Shown: positions 1 to 5,110, counted from the stretch's first letter. The stretch is 6,501 bases of DNA from Candidatus Moraniibacteriota bacterium (GCA_030641185.1 DAOWHY010000014.1:1-6501); one strand, 5' to 3'. The notes: generated from the letters alone by a model not told the origin. A program made the numbers and translations.

Positions 1-2
1 AA

Positions 3-329
3 ATTGCCAGAGGGTTTAATAACTCAGTAGAAAAGACCATTCAAGCCGAGGAAAAAATTCAAAAGAGAAATAGGGTAGTTGAGTTTTTCTTCGGAGGCGA
101 TGAAGAAGCGGCAGAAGATATGTTACAGGAAACAAATAAAAACAAAGAAAAAATTCAACAACTTAAGCAATTAAAAGAACAGTGTGATTGCGACGAAGAT
201 GTTAAGAATATTATTCAAGAGCAAATTCAAAATGTAGAACAAGAACAAAATCGCTTAGAGCAGGTAGCCCAAAAAGAAAAATCCAATAAAGGAGTATTCG
301 GCTGGCTTTTCGGATGGCTGAAAAAATAG
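3..329 (+). CDS. C-terminal part of an unknown coiled-coil protein (5' truncated by window edge)
   Basis: The frame is open from base 3 to the TAG at 327-329, giving 108 residues with no start in view. An internal ATG at 120 is not needed as a start, because the reading upstream of it continues the same protein-like composition. The visible part is very rich in Glu, Gln, Lys and Asn, with long helical stretches typical of a coiled coil (about residues 10-40 and 45-95). It carries a short FFFGGDEEAAE motif near residue 33, a CDCDED motif near residue 62, and an aromatic/basic tail FGWLFGWLKK. The tail could insert in or lie on a membrane. I recognise no named domain. The composition resembles hypothetical proteins of Patescibacteria whose N-terminal part is exported, but that part is outside the window, so no function is assigned. 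Two terminators follow directly, so this is the last gene of its unit. Confidence 0.7.
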   Translation: MARGFNNSVEKTIQAEEKIQKRNRVVEFFFGGDEEAAEDMLQETNKNKEKIQQLKQLKEQCDCDEDVKNIIQEQIQNVEQEQNRLEQVAQKEKSNKGVFGWLFGWLKK

Positions 330-365
330 ATTCAAAGTTTTAAATTTTACTCTTTGAGTCTTTTT
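329..365 (+). terminator. Rho-independent terminator of the left-edge gene
   Basis: A 9-bp stem pairs 329-337 with 352-360, with one G-U pair and a 14-base AT-rich loop, and TTTTT follows at 361-365. The stem starts on the last base of the stop codon, so release and termination are tightly coupled. The loop is long and the U tract short, so it may be weak. A second palindrome 15 bases further on may back it up. Confidence 0.55.
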
Positions 366-380
366 AAAAGAATATTACAT

Positions 381-416
381 AAAACAAAAAACCGTTTTAA
401 AACGGTTTTTTGTTTT
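381..416. terminator. Perfect palindromic bidirectional terminator
   Basis: Bases 381-398 and 399-416 are exact reverse complements (18-bp arms, no spacer). The core is ACCGTTTTAAAACGGT, flanked by A-rich sequence on the left and T-rich sequence on the right. Read from either strand it gives a GC-anchored hairpin followed by a U-rich run interrupted by one G. It lies between the plus-strand left-edge gene and the minus-strand tRNA-Ala gene, so it can end both transcripts. Confidence 0.8.
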
Positions 417-425
417 GGAACGGAG

Positions 426-499
426 TGGACCCGACAGGAGTCGAACCTGCGACCTCCTCCATGCCATGGAGGCGTTCTAGCCAACTGAACTACGGGCCC
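426..499 (-). tRNA. tRNA-Ala (anticodon GGC)
   Basis: This 74-nt cloverleaf reads on the minus strand from 499 to 426. The 7-bp acceptor stem GGGCCCG/CGGGTCC contains the G3-U70 wobble pair that is the identity mark of alanine tRNAs. The D stem is GTTC/GAAC, the anticodon stem CCTCC/GGAGG with loop ATGGCAT, the variable loop AGGTC, and the T arm GCAGG-TTCGACT-CCTGT. The discriminator is A. The next bases are CTC, so CCA is not encoded and must be added by the CCA-adding enzyme. It is probably co-transcribed with the tRNA-Arg gene 78 bp upstream and ends at the palindromic terminator just downstream. Confidence 0.97.
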
Positions 500-501
500 A
501 T

Positions 502-575
502 AAATAACTAATAACCGACAACTAATAACTTATAACATTTTTAATTTGTTATAAATTATTAGTTGTAAGTTAAAT
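502..575. repeat. Inverted arrays of 7-bp repeats between two tRNA genes
   Basis: On the plus strand five heptamers follow one another at 502-536: AAATAAC, TAATAAC, CGACAAC, TAATAAC, TTATAAC. After an 11-base gap, four reverse-orientation heptamers follow at 548-575: GTTATAA, ATTATTA, GTTGTAA, GTTAAAT. As a result 520-537 pairs with 547-564 in an 18-bp stem with a single G-T mismatch. The structure fills the whole spacer between tRNA-Arg and tRNA-Ala and would form a long AU hairpin in the precursor RNA. The 7-bp periodicity is directly visible; its function is unknown. Confidence 0.7.
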
Positions 576-577
576 TG

Positions 578-649
578 TGTCCCCGGCAGGAGTCGAACCT
601 GCATCTGAGGCTTAGGAGGCTCCTGTTCTATCCATTGAACTACGGGGAC
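578..649 (-). tRNA. tRNA-Arg (anticodon CCT)
   Basis: This 72-nt cloverleaf reads on the minus strand from 649 to 578. The acceptor stem GTCCCCG/CGGGGAC is perfect and the discriminator is A. The D stem is GTTC/GAAC, the anticodon loop CTCCTAA (anticodon CCT, reading AGG), and the T arm GCAGG-TTCGACT-CCTGC. The anticodon stem GGAGC/GCCTC has an A-C mismatch at 29:41 and a G-U pair at 28:42. The variable loop is four bases. CCA is not encoded. It lies upstream of tRNA-Ala in the same orientation. The gene looks functional, but the anticodon stem is weaker than usual. Confidence 0.93.
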
Positions 650-658
650 GAAAAGGCA

Positions 659-698
659 TTTAAGCATGCTAACATTTTAACATACTAACATTCTGCTA
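659..698. repeat. 8-bp periodic repeat upstream of the tRNA-Arg gene
   Basis: Five successive octamers can be read on the plus strand: TTTAAGCA, TGCTAACA, TTTTAACA, TACTAACA, TTCTGCTA. The middle three share TAACA. The array starts 10 bases upstream of the tRNA-Arg gene and must overlap its promoter. On the minus strand it gives AT-rich -10-like hexamers, for example TAAAAT, but no clear -35 box. It resembles the 7-bp arrays beside the other tRNA genes in core sequence, though not in period. Confidence 0.5.
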
Positions 699-737
699 CG
701 CAAAAAGCAAGCGAGATTTTTTTATTATTAATATATC

Positions 738-765
738 TTGACAGTTTATCTCTATCTTATATATT
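738..765 (+). promoter_or_regulatory. Sigma-70-type promoter of the 71-codon orphan gene
   Basis: A consensus -35 box TTGACA (738-743) is separated by 16 bp from TATATT (760-765), a 5/6 match to TATAAT. Transcription would start near 772, directly before the ribosome binding site, giving a leader of only about a dozen bases. It is the best promoter match in the window. Confidence 0.7.
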
Positions 766-772
766 TAGAATA

Positions 773-778
773 GAGGTG
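773..778 (+). promoter_or_regulatory. Shine-Dalgarno site deciding a GTG start
   Basis: GAGGTG lies five bases before GTG 784, ideal spacing. The overlapping ATG at 782 is three bases away and its frame closes after nine codons, so the site selects the GTG. No other gene with a visible start in this window has so clear a site. Confidence 0.65.
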
Positions 779-783
779 AAAAT

Positions 784-999
784 GTGTTTTCTAAATACAT
801 CAATGGTGTAATATACCAGATAAATATCTGGTATAACAGAAATGTAGAACAACAAGAAGAATATGACGAGGAATATAAAGCAAGTCTTGAAAAGAAAGGC
901 GGGCTGAATATTAATATAACGAAAGATTGCAAGAATTGGATAACAAGGAAAATAAATTTGTTATTTAATTTGATATCAGCAAAAATAAAACCGGGCTAA
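784..999 (+). CDS. Orphan small protein, 71 residues, function unknown
   Basis: I do not recognise this protein. It begins at GTG 784, chosen by the Shine-Dalgarno site just upstream, and ends at TAA 997-999 inside a terminator hairpin. Residues 1-18 are hydrophobic to aromatic (FSKYINGVIYQINIWY). Residues 20-40 are strongly acidic and basic (EQQEEYDEEYKASLEKK). Residues 50-70 look like a basic amphipathic helix (WITRKINLLFNLISAKIK). There is one Cys (residue 49). It has no obvious signal peptide or transmembrane helix, so it may be a cytoplasmic or membrane-surface protein. It is monocistronic, with its own promoter and terminator, which supports a real gene despite the small size. A 24-bp dyad lies in codons 10-18. 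Small toxin, regulator or peripheral membrane protein are all possible, and none is shown by the sequence. Confidence 0.6.
   Translation: MFSKYINGVIYQINIWYNRNVEQQEEYDEEYKASLEKKGGLNINITKDCKNWITRKINLLFNLISAKIKPG
812..835. repeat. 24-bp perfect dyad inside the orphan gene
   Basis: TATACCAGATA (812-822) and TATCTGGTATA (825-835) are exact inverted copies separated by AA. The dyad begins about 40 bases after the predicted transcription start, in codons 10-18 of the small gene. Its size and symmetry fit a dimeric repressor operator or an early mRNA hairpin. Nothing else in the window matches it. Confidence 0.5.
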
Positions 1000-1016
1000 A
1001 AAAGCCCTCTTTTTTT
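993..1016 (+). terminator. Rho-independent terminator of the orphan gene
   Basis: GGGCT (993-997) pairs with AGCCC (1003-1007) around an AAAAA loop, followed by TCT and a run of T to 1016. The stop codon TAA (997-999) lies in the hairpin. This is a standard intrinsic terminator, and it separates the small gene from comF. Confidence 0.85.
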
Positions 1017-1038
1017 GGATTTATAAATATAATAATTT

Positions 1039-1066
1039 TTGTCCAGCTTTACATGCTGTCTATAAA
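1039..1066 (+). promoter_or_regulatory. Candidate promoter of comF
   Basis: TTGTCC (1039-1044, 4/6 of the -35 consensus) is followed after 16 bp by TATAAA (1061-1066, 5/6 of the -10 consensus). Transcription would start near 1073, giving a leader of about 115 bases that contains the long inverted repeat before comF. The preceding terminator makes a comF promoter in this interval necessary. The exact boxes are a best guess. Confidence 0.4.
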
Positions 1067-1079
1067 AGTCCAAAATACA

Positions 1080-1147
1080 CGGAATTTATCCTTTAGGATT
1101 TCATTTAGAATTTGCGGTAGTCCTGAAACCCTAAAGGGTAAATTCCG
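1080..1147 (+). repeat. Long inverted repeat in the comF leader
   Basis: Bases 1080-1097 and 1130-1147 are reverse complements over 18 positions with a single G-T wobble, around a 32-base loop. Each arm contains its own small palindrome-like block (CCTTTAGG, CCCTAAAGGG). There is no T-run after it, so it is not a standard terminator. It lies between the candidate promoter and the comF start, 41 bases before the ATG. It may be a miniature mobile repeat or a leader RNA structure. The reading frame across it (1053-1238) has no gene-like features. Confidence 0.65.
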
Positions 1148-1188
1148 ATTATTAGATAACTTGCAAAGTGTCGTAGAAAATTTTGTAT

Positions 1189-1992
1189 ATGTTAACAAAA
1201 ACAAAAAACTTTATTTTAGATCTGCTTTTTCCGATTAAGTGCCTTGGGTGCGGAGAAGAGTTTGAAAATTTGGAGCCGAAAGATAAATGGATTTGTAAAA
1301 AATGTTTTGATAAAGTAGAAATAAAAAAAGAGCAAATTTGTCCGGCTTGTGAAAAATCAAGTGAGAGCGGGGAAACGCACTACAAATGCCGGAAAGAAAT
1401 TTCACTTGACGGGCTGTGGATCGCGACTGAATTTAATTATAAGACAACGAAAGAAGCAATTTATAAATTCAAATTTAATTTTATAAAAGATATTCATTAT
1501 CCACTTTCAGAAATAATTATAAGAAGTATTTTAAAAGCTGATGAGCTTGGAAACTTTCACGATTTGATCTTATCAAATTTTTCACAAGAAAGCGGAGAAG
1601 AAGAAATTTATACGGATAAAAGAAAAAACAAAAAAACAGAAACAATTATAGTTCCTGTCCCGCTGCATAAAAGAAGATATAATTGGCGTGGATTTAATCA
1701 AGCTTTTTTACTATCAAAAAATATTGCTAGCAAATTCAGATTCCCAATTTATGAAAACGCGATAATTCGTAAAAGAAACACAAAGCCGCAGACAAAAATT
1801 AAATCAATGGAAGATAGAAAGAAAAATATAAAGGGAGCGTTTTTCTGTCCGTATCATAGCTTGATAAACAACAAAAATATAATAGTCATTGACGATGTCT
1901 GCACAACTTCCGCAACTCTAAATGAATGTGCCATTGAGTTGAAAAGAGCGGGCGCGAAAAATGTTTGGGGGTTGGTAATAACAAGGAGATGA
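1189..1992 (+). CDS. comF: ComF family protein (phosphoribosyltransferase-like, Zn ribbon)
   Basis: This 267-residue protein has the standard ComF layout. An N-terminal LLFPIKCLGCG motif begins a zinc ribbon with Cys at 18, 21, 36, 39, 51, 54 and 67. The C-terminal half is a type I phosphoribosyltransferase fold: IIVPVPLHKRR (153-163), RGFNQA (167-172), a PQTKIKSMEDRKKNIKGAF segment (about 200-218) and the PRPP-binding loop VIDDVCTTSAT (233-243), in which Ser replaces the usual Gly. In competent bacteria ComF is a cytoplasmic factor needed for DNA uptake and is thought to work with the ComFA helicase. CPR genomes often keep com genes. A charged low-complexity insert (about 129-152) lies before the PRTase core. 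I chose ATG 1189 because it gives the usual short lead to the first CxxC; TTG 1183 would add two residues. No clear Shine-Dalgarno site is present. The gene ends seven bases after its GGAGA, at TGA, against a bidirectional terminator. Confidence 0.92.
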   Translation: MLTKTKNFILDLLFPIKCLGCGEEFENLEPKDKWICKKCFDKVEIKKEQICPACEKSSESGETHYKCRKEISLDGLWIATEFNYKTTKEAIYKFKFNFIKDIHYPLSEIIIRSILKADELGNFHDLILSNFSQESGEEEIYTDKRKNKKTETIIVPVPLHKRRYNWRGFNQAFLLSKNIASKFRFPIYENAIIRKRNTKPQTKIKSMEDRKKNIKGAFFCPYHSLINNKNIIVIDDVCTTSATLNECAIELKRAGAKNVWGLVITRR

Positions 1993-1994
1993 GT

Positions 1995-2062
1995 TAAAAA
2001 AACAAAAACAACCTGAAGGCGACATTAGCTAATGTCGCCTTCAGGTTGTTTTTGTTTTTTTA
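1995..2062. terminator. Perfect 68-bp palindrome, bidirectional terminator between comF and murJ
   Basis: Bases 1995-2028 and 2029-2062 are exact reverse complements with no spacer. The centre is GACATTAGCTAATGTC, followed outward by CCTGAAGGC blocks and then A-rich/T-rich ends interrupted by single C/G bases. It begins three bases after the comF stop, and the murJ TAA stop (2060-2062) forms its right edge. Both convergent transcripts would therefore end in a strong GC hairpin plus U-rich tail. Confidence 0.92.
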
Positions 2063-3670
2063 TTCCTCCACAATAACCTCTTCTGTCTTAATTTTCGTTT
2101 TGAATAATTTTTTTTGAATTGAATTTTTAAAAATCATAAATTCTTCAATAGCAAGTTTCCAGCTTATAAAACAATAAGCGGCAATTCCTACGATTCCCGC
2201 TAACGATCCTTGCGTAAAAATTCCTATAAAAGTATGGGTATTCAAAAAAGGTTCAACAACATATAAAGTTCCGTAAGAGAAAAATCCGGCGATCACAGAA
2301 GCAAAAGTTATTTTCGAAAGCGGTTTATAAATTTTGCCGTGACAAACAAAGTTTAGTTTTTTATTAATAAAATAATACAAAAGCAAAGCATTAATAATCG
2401 CAGAAACGGAAAAAGCGCCGACTAAACCGGAAATCCCAAATTGTTTGCTTAGAACAATGGCTAAAATTAAATTTATTACAGCGCTTATTAAAGCGGCAAA
2501 AAACGGTGTTTTGGCATCATGCAGTGCCCAAAAGGCGCGGGAAAGGAGAGGGATTAACGCCTGAGCAAATAAGCTCAAAGCAAAAATCTGCAAAGCGTTC
2601 AAAGTCAAAATGGTATCTTGCCAGTCAAATTTTCCCCATCCTAAAATTATCCTGACAATTTGCGCGCGCAAAACAATCAGAAAAATACTGGTTGGAATTA
2701 TGAAAAACAAAATCTGTTTAATAGTTATGTTCAGATTTTTTGCGAATTCATTTCTTTTTTCTTTACCGCTTAATGAAGAAAGTATTGGAAAAGAAGCGAT
2801 AGCAAATGAAATGGCAAAAAGTCCCAAGGGGAAACTCTGTAGATTATTGGCAAAATTGAAAACCACCAAACTCCCCTCGTCTAAAGTGGAAGCGATAATG
2901 GTTATTACAAGAAGATTGAATTGAACAACAAAAAGCGTGAGAGTGCGAGGAATCATCATCCTGATAATTTTTCTGACTCCGTTATCTTTGAGATCTATAA
3001 CCCATTGATAACTAAATCCTAATTTTATAGCAATGGGAAGCTGAATGGCAAAATGCAAAAATGATCCCAGAACAACTCCCCAAGCCAATCCTTTTAATCC
3101 CCACAGTTCTGTAAAATAAATTGCTCCGGTTATGATGCCAAGATTATATAAAATAGGAGAAAGCGAATAAATAAAAAATCTTTGATATGACTGAAGAATT
3201 CCGCCAATGACGCTGCTTAAGAGAAGAAAGATCGGACTTAAAAACATAATGCGAGTAAGCTCAACCGTTGCTTCTTTTTTGGCGCTATCAAAGCCGGGTG
3301 TTAAAAGATGAATTAAGTTTGGCGCGAAAATAATTGCCAGCAGGCAGAAAAAAATCAGAACTATAAAAAGCAAATTTAAAACAGCGTTGGCGGTTCGGAA
3401 AGCGCGCTGTTCTTTTTTTTCGGAAATAAGTTTTGTAAAGACGGGAATAAATCCGGCGGACAAAGCGCCAATAACTACGATATTAAAAATGAAATCGGGG
3501 ATTCGAAAAGCGGCTAAATAAATATCAAGCTCGCGACCCGCGCCAAATTCTCCCGCTAAAATGCTGTCTCGAAGTAATCCAAGCGCTTTGCTAGCCAAAG
3601 ATGCCACTCCCAAAATGAGAGCGGCAGAAGTAATAGAACCAGTTTTTCCGTTAAGAAGTTTTTTGATCAT
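2060..3670 (-). CDS. murJ: MurJ/MviN family lipid II flippase
   Basis: This 536-residue polytopic membrane protein is of the MOP-superfamily MurJ type, which moves lipid-linked peptidoglycan precursor (lipid II) across the cytoplasmic membrane. Family signatures include SKALGLLRDSILAGEFGAG (27-45), a following D49, the AFRIPDF and GALSAGFIPVF segments (54-78), TPGF (124-127), FPLGLFAISFA (280-290) and the SRAFWALHDAKTPF motif (377-390). About 14 hydrophobic segments can be read, and the tail (518-536) is charged. By eye-alignment to E. coli MurJ, R24 and D39 are kept (R34, D49), but R18 is Lys28, R52 is a hydrophobic residue near 62, and R270 is Asn276. The gene starts 16 bases after the stop of the thioredoxin/DsbD-like gene, so the two are co-transcribed. 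No Shine-Dalgarno site is evident. The stop codon lies in the bidirectional terminator. Confidence 0.93.
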   Translation of the reverse strand: MIKKLLNGKTGSITSAALILGVASLASKALGLLRDSILAGEFGAGRELDIYLAAFRIPDFIFNIVVIGALSAGFIPVFTKLISEKKEQRAFRTANAVLNLLFIVLIFFCLLAIIFAPNLIHLLTPGFDSAKKEATVELTRIMFLSPIFLLLSSVIGGILQSYQRFFIYSLSPILYNLGIITGAIYFTELWGLKGLAWGVVLGSFLHFAIQLPIAIKLGFSYQWVIDLKDNGVRKIIRMMIPRTLTLFVVQFNLLVITIIASTLDEGSLVVFNFANNLQSFPLGLFAISFAIASFPILSSLSGKEKRNEFAKNLNITIKQILFFIIPTSIFLIVLRAQIVRIILGWGKFDWQDTILTLNALQIFALSLFAQALIPLLSRAFWALHDAKTPFFAALISAVINLILAIVLSKQFGISGLVGAFSVSAIINALLLYYFINKKLNFVCHGKIYKPLSKITFASVIAGFFSYGTLYVVEPFLNTHTFIGIFTQGSLAGIVGIAAYCFISWKLAIEEFMIFKNSIQKKLFKTKIKTEEVIVEE

Positions 3671-3686
3671 TTGCTATTTGCCGGAC

Positions 3687-4913
3687 TCACCCAAACATCA
3701 ACAGCTCCGGTTTAAAGATTAGAGAAATTCCAATAATTAACATAATTACACCACCGATTAAACGCGCGGCGCGAGTATATTTTGTAGTTATTCCAGCTAT
3801 TTGCAATGTTTTCATCGCGACAAAAAAGACAAATAAATCATCAAGCATAAAAACAAAAATATAAAGAACTAAATATGCGTAATATTGCCACGCTGGAAGT
3901 TCTGTCAAAGTTAAAATCTGAACATATACTGCGGGAAGACCCGCGGAACAAATTAATTCTACCAAATTAACAGCAAACGCTAAAAGTATGATCCCGCCAA
4001 CGGCCATCCAAAGCTTTTGTTTTTGCGTAACAGCTTTTAAATTTTCAAATACTTTTTTTCTTTTTTCATTGTTAGTAACTTTGCATGTTGCTTCTTTATT
4101 AGTGAAATACTCCTTTAAACTATATCCGCCTCCGATTATGGCAACTAATCCTATAATAATTCTTACCCAAACAATAAAACCCAAAAACAAAATAAGATTT
4201 AGCCACGCGGACATAAATAAGAAATAAACAAACGCGGAAGTGACGATAAAAACAGATCCCAAAATCCACATTCTTTTTCTATCCTCCATTCCGAGAAGCA
4301 GACTGATTAAAAATAACAGCACCCACATCGCGCAAGGATTAAAACCGTCGAGCGCGCCAATTATTATTGTTAGCGCCGGTAGAGAAAGGTTTTTTGTTTC
4401 CATTTCTCCAATAAACGGCAATTCTATTTTTTCTGGAATAGTTTTTGTTTTTTGCGGTTCAGAAAAAGGAACACTGGAAGTAACCAAGCTTCCGACTGCG
4501 TCGTAACAGCCATTTTGCAAAGCGCATTGCACCGCTTCTTCAATAGCCACTCCAGTCTGATCGTTATAGCCAATAAAATAGTGCTCACCGACTACGGTAA
4601 AAGGCACTCCGGAAATATTAACATCCAGTTCCTTACCGACTCTTTTTAATAATTCAATACTTTCTTTATCACGAGTTACTTCCAAATAATGGATTTCTAA
4701 AGCTAAATATTTTTGTTCCAGTTCTTTCAAAAATTCTTTTTCATTTGAACAATGAGGGCAACCATTCGCCCAAAAAAAATAAAGGTCAGCTTTATTTTCA
4801 GGATTATTAAAATCGCCAGAGCTTAAAATACTATCTTGAGCAAAAGCAGAAGTCGCAAGCGCTGTAAATAATATTGCAATTGTTAGAATTATTCTATTTA
4901 TTTTATTTTTCAT
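3687..4913 (-). CDS. Exported thioredoxin domain fused to a DsbD/CcdA-like membrane domain
   Basis: This 408-residue protein begins with a signal sequence (1-25, basic start, hydrophobic core, AFA cleavage motif). A thioredoxin-fold domain follows (about 40-140) with active site WANGCPHC (Cys52, Cys55), a cis-proline candidate in SGVPF (Pro104) and an extra Cys pair at 130 and 136. After a Pro-rich linker comes a domain with about six membrane helices (roughly 178-207, 215-236, 238-262, 302-333, 344-366, 384-402). It carries FNPCAMWVLL (Cys193) and LICSAGLPAVY (Cys322), the two intramembrane cysteines typical of DsbD-beta/CcdA. Known DsbD/CcdA proteins pass electrons from cytoplasmic thioredoxin across the membrane to reduce extracytoplasmic thiols. 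Here the acceptor thioredoxin domain is attached at the N-terminus. The CPHC motif is more DsbA/DsbC-like than thioredoxin-like, so an isomerase or reductase role is possible. The ATG lacks a Shine-Dalgarno site. Downstream lies murJ; upstream are a heptamer array and tRNA-Gly. Confidence 0.87.
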   Translation of the reverse strand: MKNKINRIILTIAILFTALATSAFAQDSILSSGDFNNPENKADLYFFWANGCPHCSNEKEFLKELEQKYLALEIHYLEVTRDKESIELLKRVGKELDVNISGVPFTVVGEHYFIGYNDQTGVAIEEAVQCALQNGCYDAVGSLVTSSVPFSEPQKTKTIPEKIELPFIGEMETKNLSLPALTIIIGALDGFNPCAMWVLLFLISLLLGMEDRKRMWILGSVFIVTSAFVYFLFMSAWLNLILFLGFIVWVRIIIGLVAIIGGGYSLKEYFTNKEATCKVTNNEKRKKVFENLKAVTQKQKLWMAVGGIILLAFAVNLVELICSAGLPAVYVQILTLTELPAWQYYAYLVLYIFVFMLDDLFVFFVAMKTLQIAGITTKYTRAARLIGGVIMLIIGISLIFKPELLMFG

Positions 4914-4933
4914 TTTTGGTGATTAGTCGTGCT

Positions 4934-4961
4934 TAATACTGAATACTTGATACTAAATACT
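4934..4961. repeat. 7-bp tandem repeat array downstream of tRNA-Gly
   Basis: Four contiguous heptamers, TAATACT, GAATACT, TGATACT and AAATACT, share the core ATACT. The array lies between the tRNA-Gly 3' end and the start codon of the thioredoxin/DsbD-like gene, where its promoter or leader would be. Read on the minus strand it gives repeated AGTAT units, but no convincing -35/-10 pair. Confidence 0.6.
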
Positions 4962-4968
4962 AAACTTG

Positions 4969-5041
4969 AGCGGATGACCGGAGTCGAACCGGCGACCTTC
5001 TCCTTGGCAAGGAGACGTTCTAGCCACTGAACTACATCCGC
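4969..5041 (-). tRNA. tRNA-Gly (anticodon GCC)
   Basis: This 73-nt cloverleaf reads on the minus strand from 5041 to 4969. The acceptor stem GCGGATG/CATCCGC is perfect and the discriminator is T. The D stem is GTTC/GAAC, the anticodon stem TCTCC/GGAGA with loop TTGCCAA (anticodon GCC), the variable loop AGGTC, and the T arm GCCGG-TTCGACT-CCGGT. CCA is not encoded (CAA follows). It sits between rluA and the thioredoxin/DsbD-like gene on the same strand with no terminator visible on either side, so it may be cut from a longer transcript. Confidence 0.97.
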
Positions 5042-5073
5042 GAGCACTTTAGTAGGATAACATAAAATTGAAA

Positions 5074-5094
5074 TTAGTAAATAGTATGTAGTAA
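5074..5094. repeat. Short 7-bp repeat array upstream of tRNA-Gly
   Basis: Three contiguous heptamers, TTAGTAA, ATAGTAT and GTAGTAA, share TAGTA. Read on the minus strand they become TTACTAC, ATACTAT and TTACTAA, the same TACT core as the array on the other side of the tRNA but in the opposite orientation. The array lies where the tRNA-Gly promoter is expected. Confidence 0.45.
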
Positions 5095-5110
5095 TTCCTG
5101 AATTATAAAT

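Noticed and set aside
502..698. CRISPR-like array between and beside the tRNA genes
   Set aside because: The units are 7-8 bp with no spacers, far too short for CRISPR repeats.
1080..1147. A riboswitch or T-box before comF
   Set aside because: There is a simple long stem only, with no conserved riboswitch core or T-box motif and no terminator alternative.
1183..1188. TTG start of comF two codons upstream
   Set aside because: ATG 1189 gives the usual ComF N-terminus, and no ribosome binding site favours the TTG.
1053..1238. A 61-codon open frame across the inverted repeat before comF
   Set aside because: It runs through the repeat and overlaps the start of comF in another frame, has no ribosome binding site, and its composition follows the repeat arms.
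2610..2924. Plus-strand open frame within murJ
   Set aside because: It is antisense to a well-conserved gene, with no start signals or family features.
3988..4649. Three plus-strand open frames (3988-4227, 4240-4506, 4452-4649) inside the thioredoxin/DsbD-like gene
   Set aside because: They are shadows of the real minus-strand gene, which has clear domains and a signal peptide.
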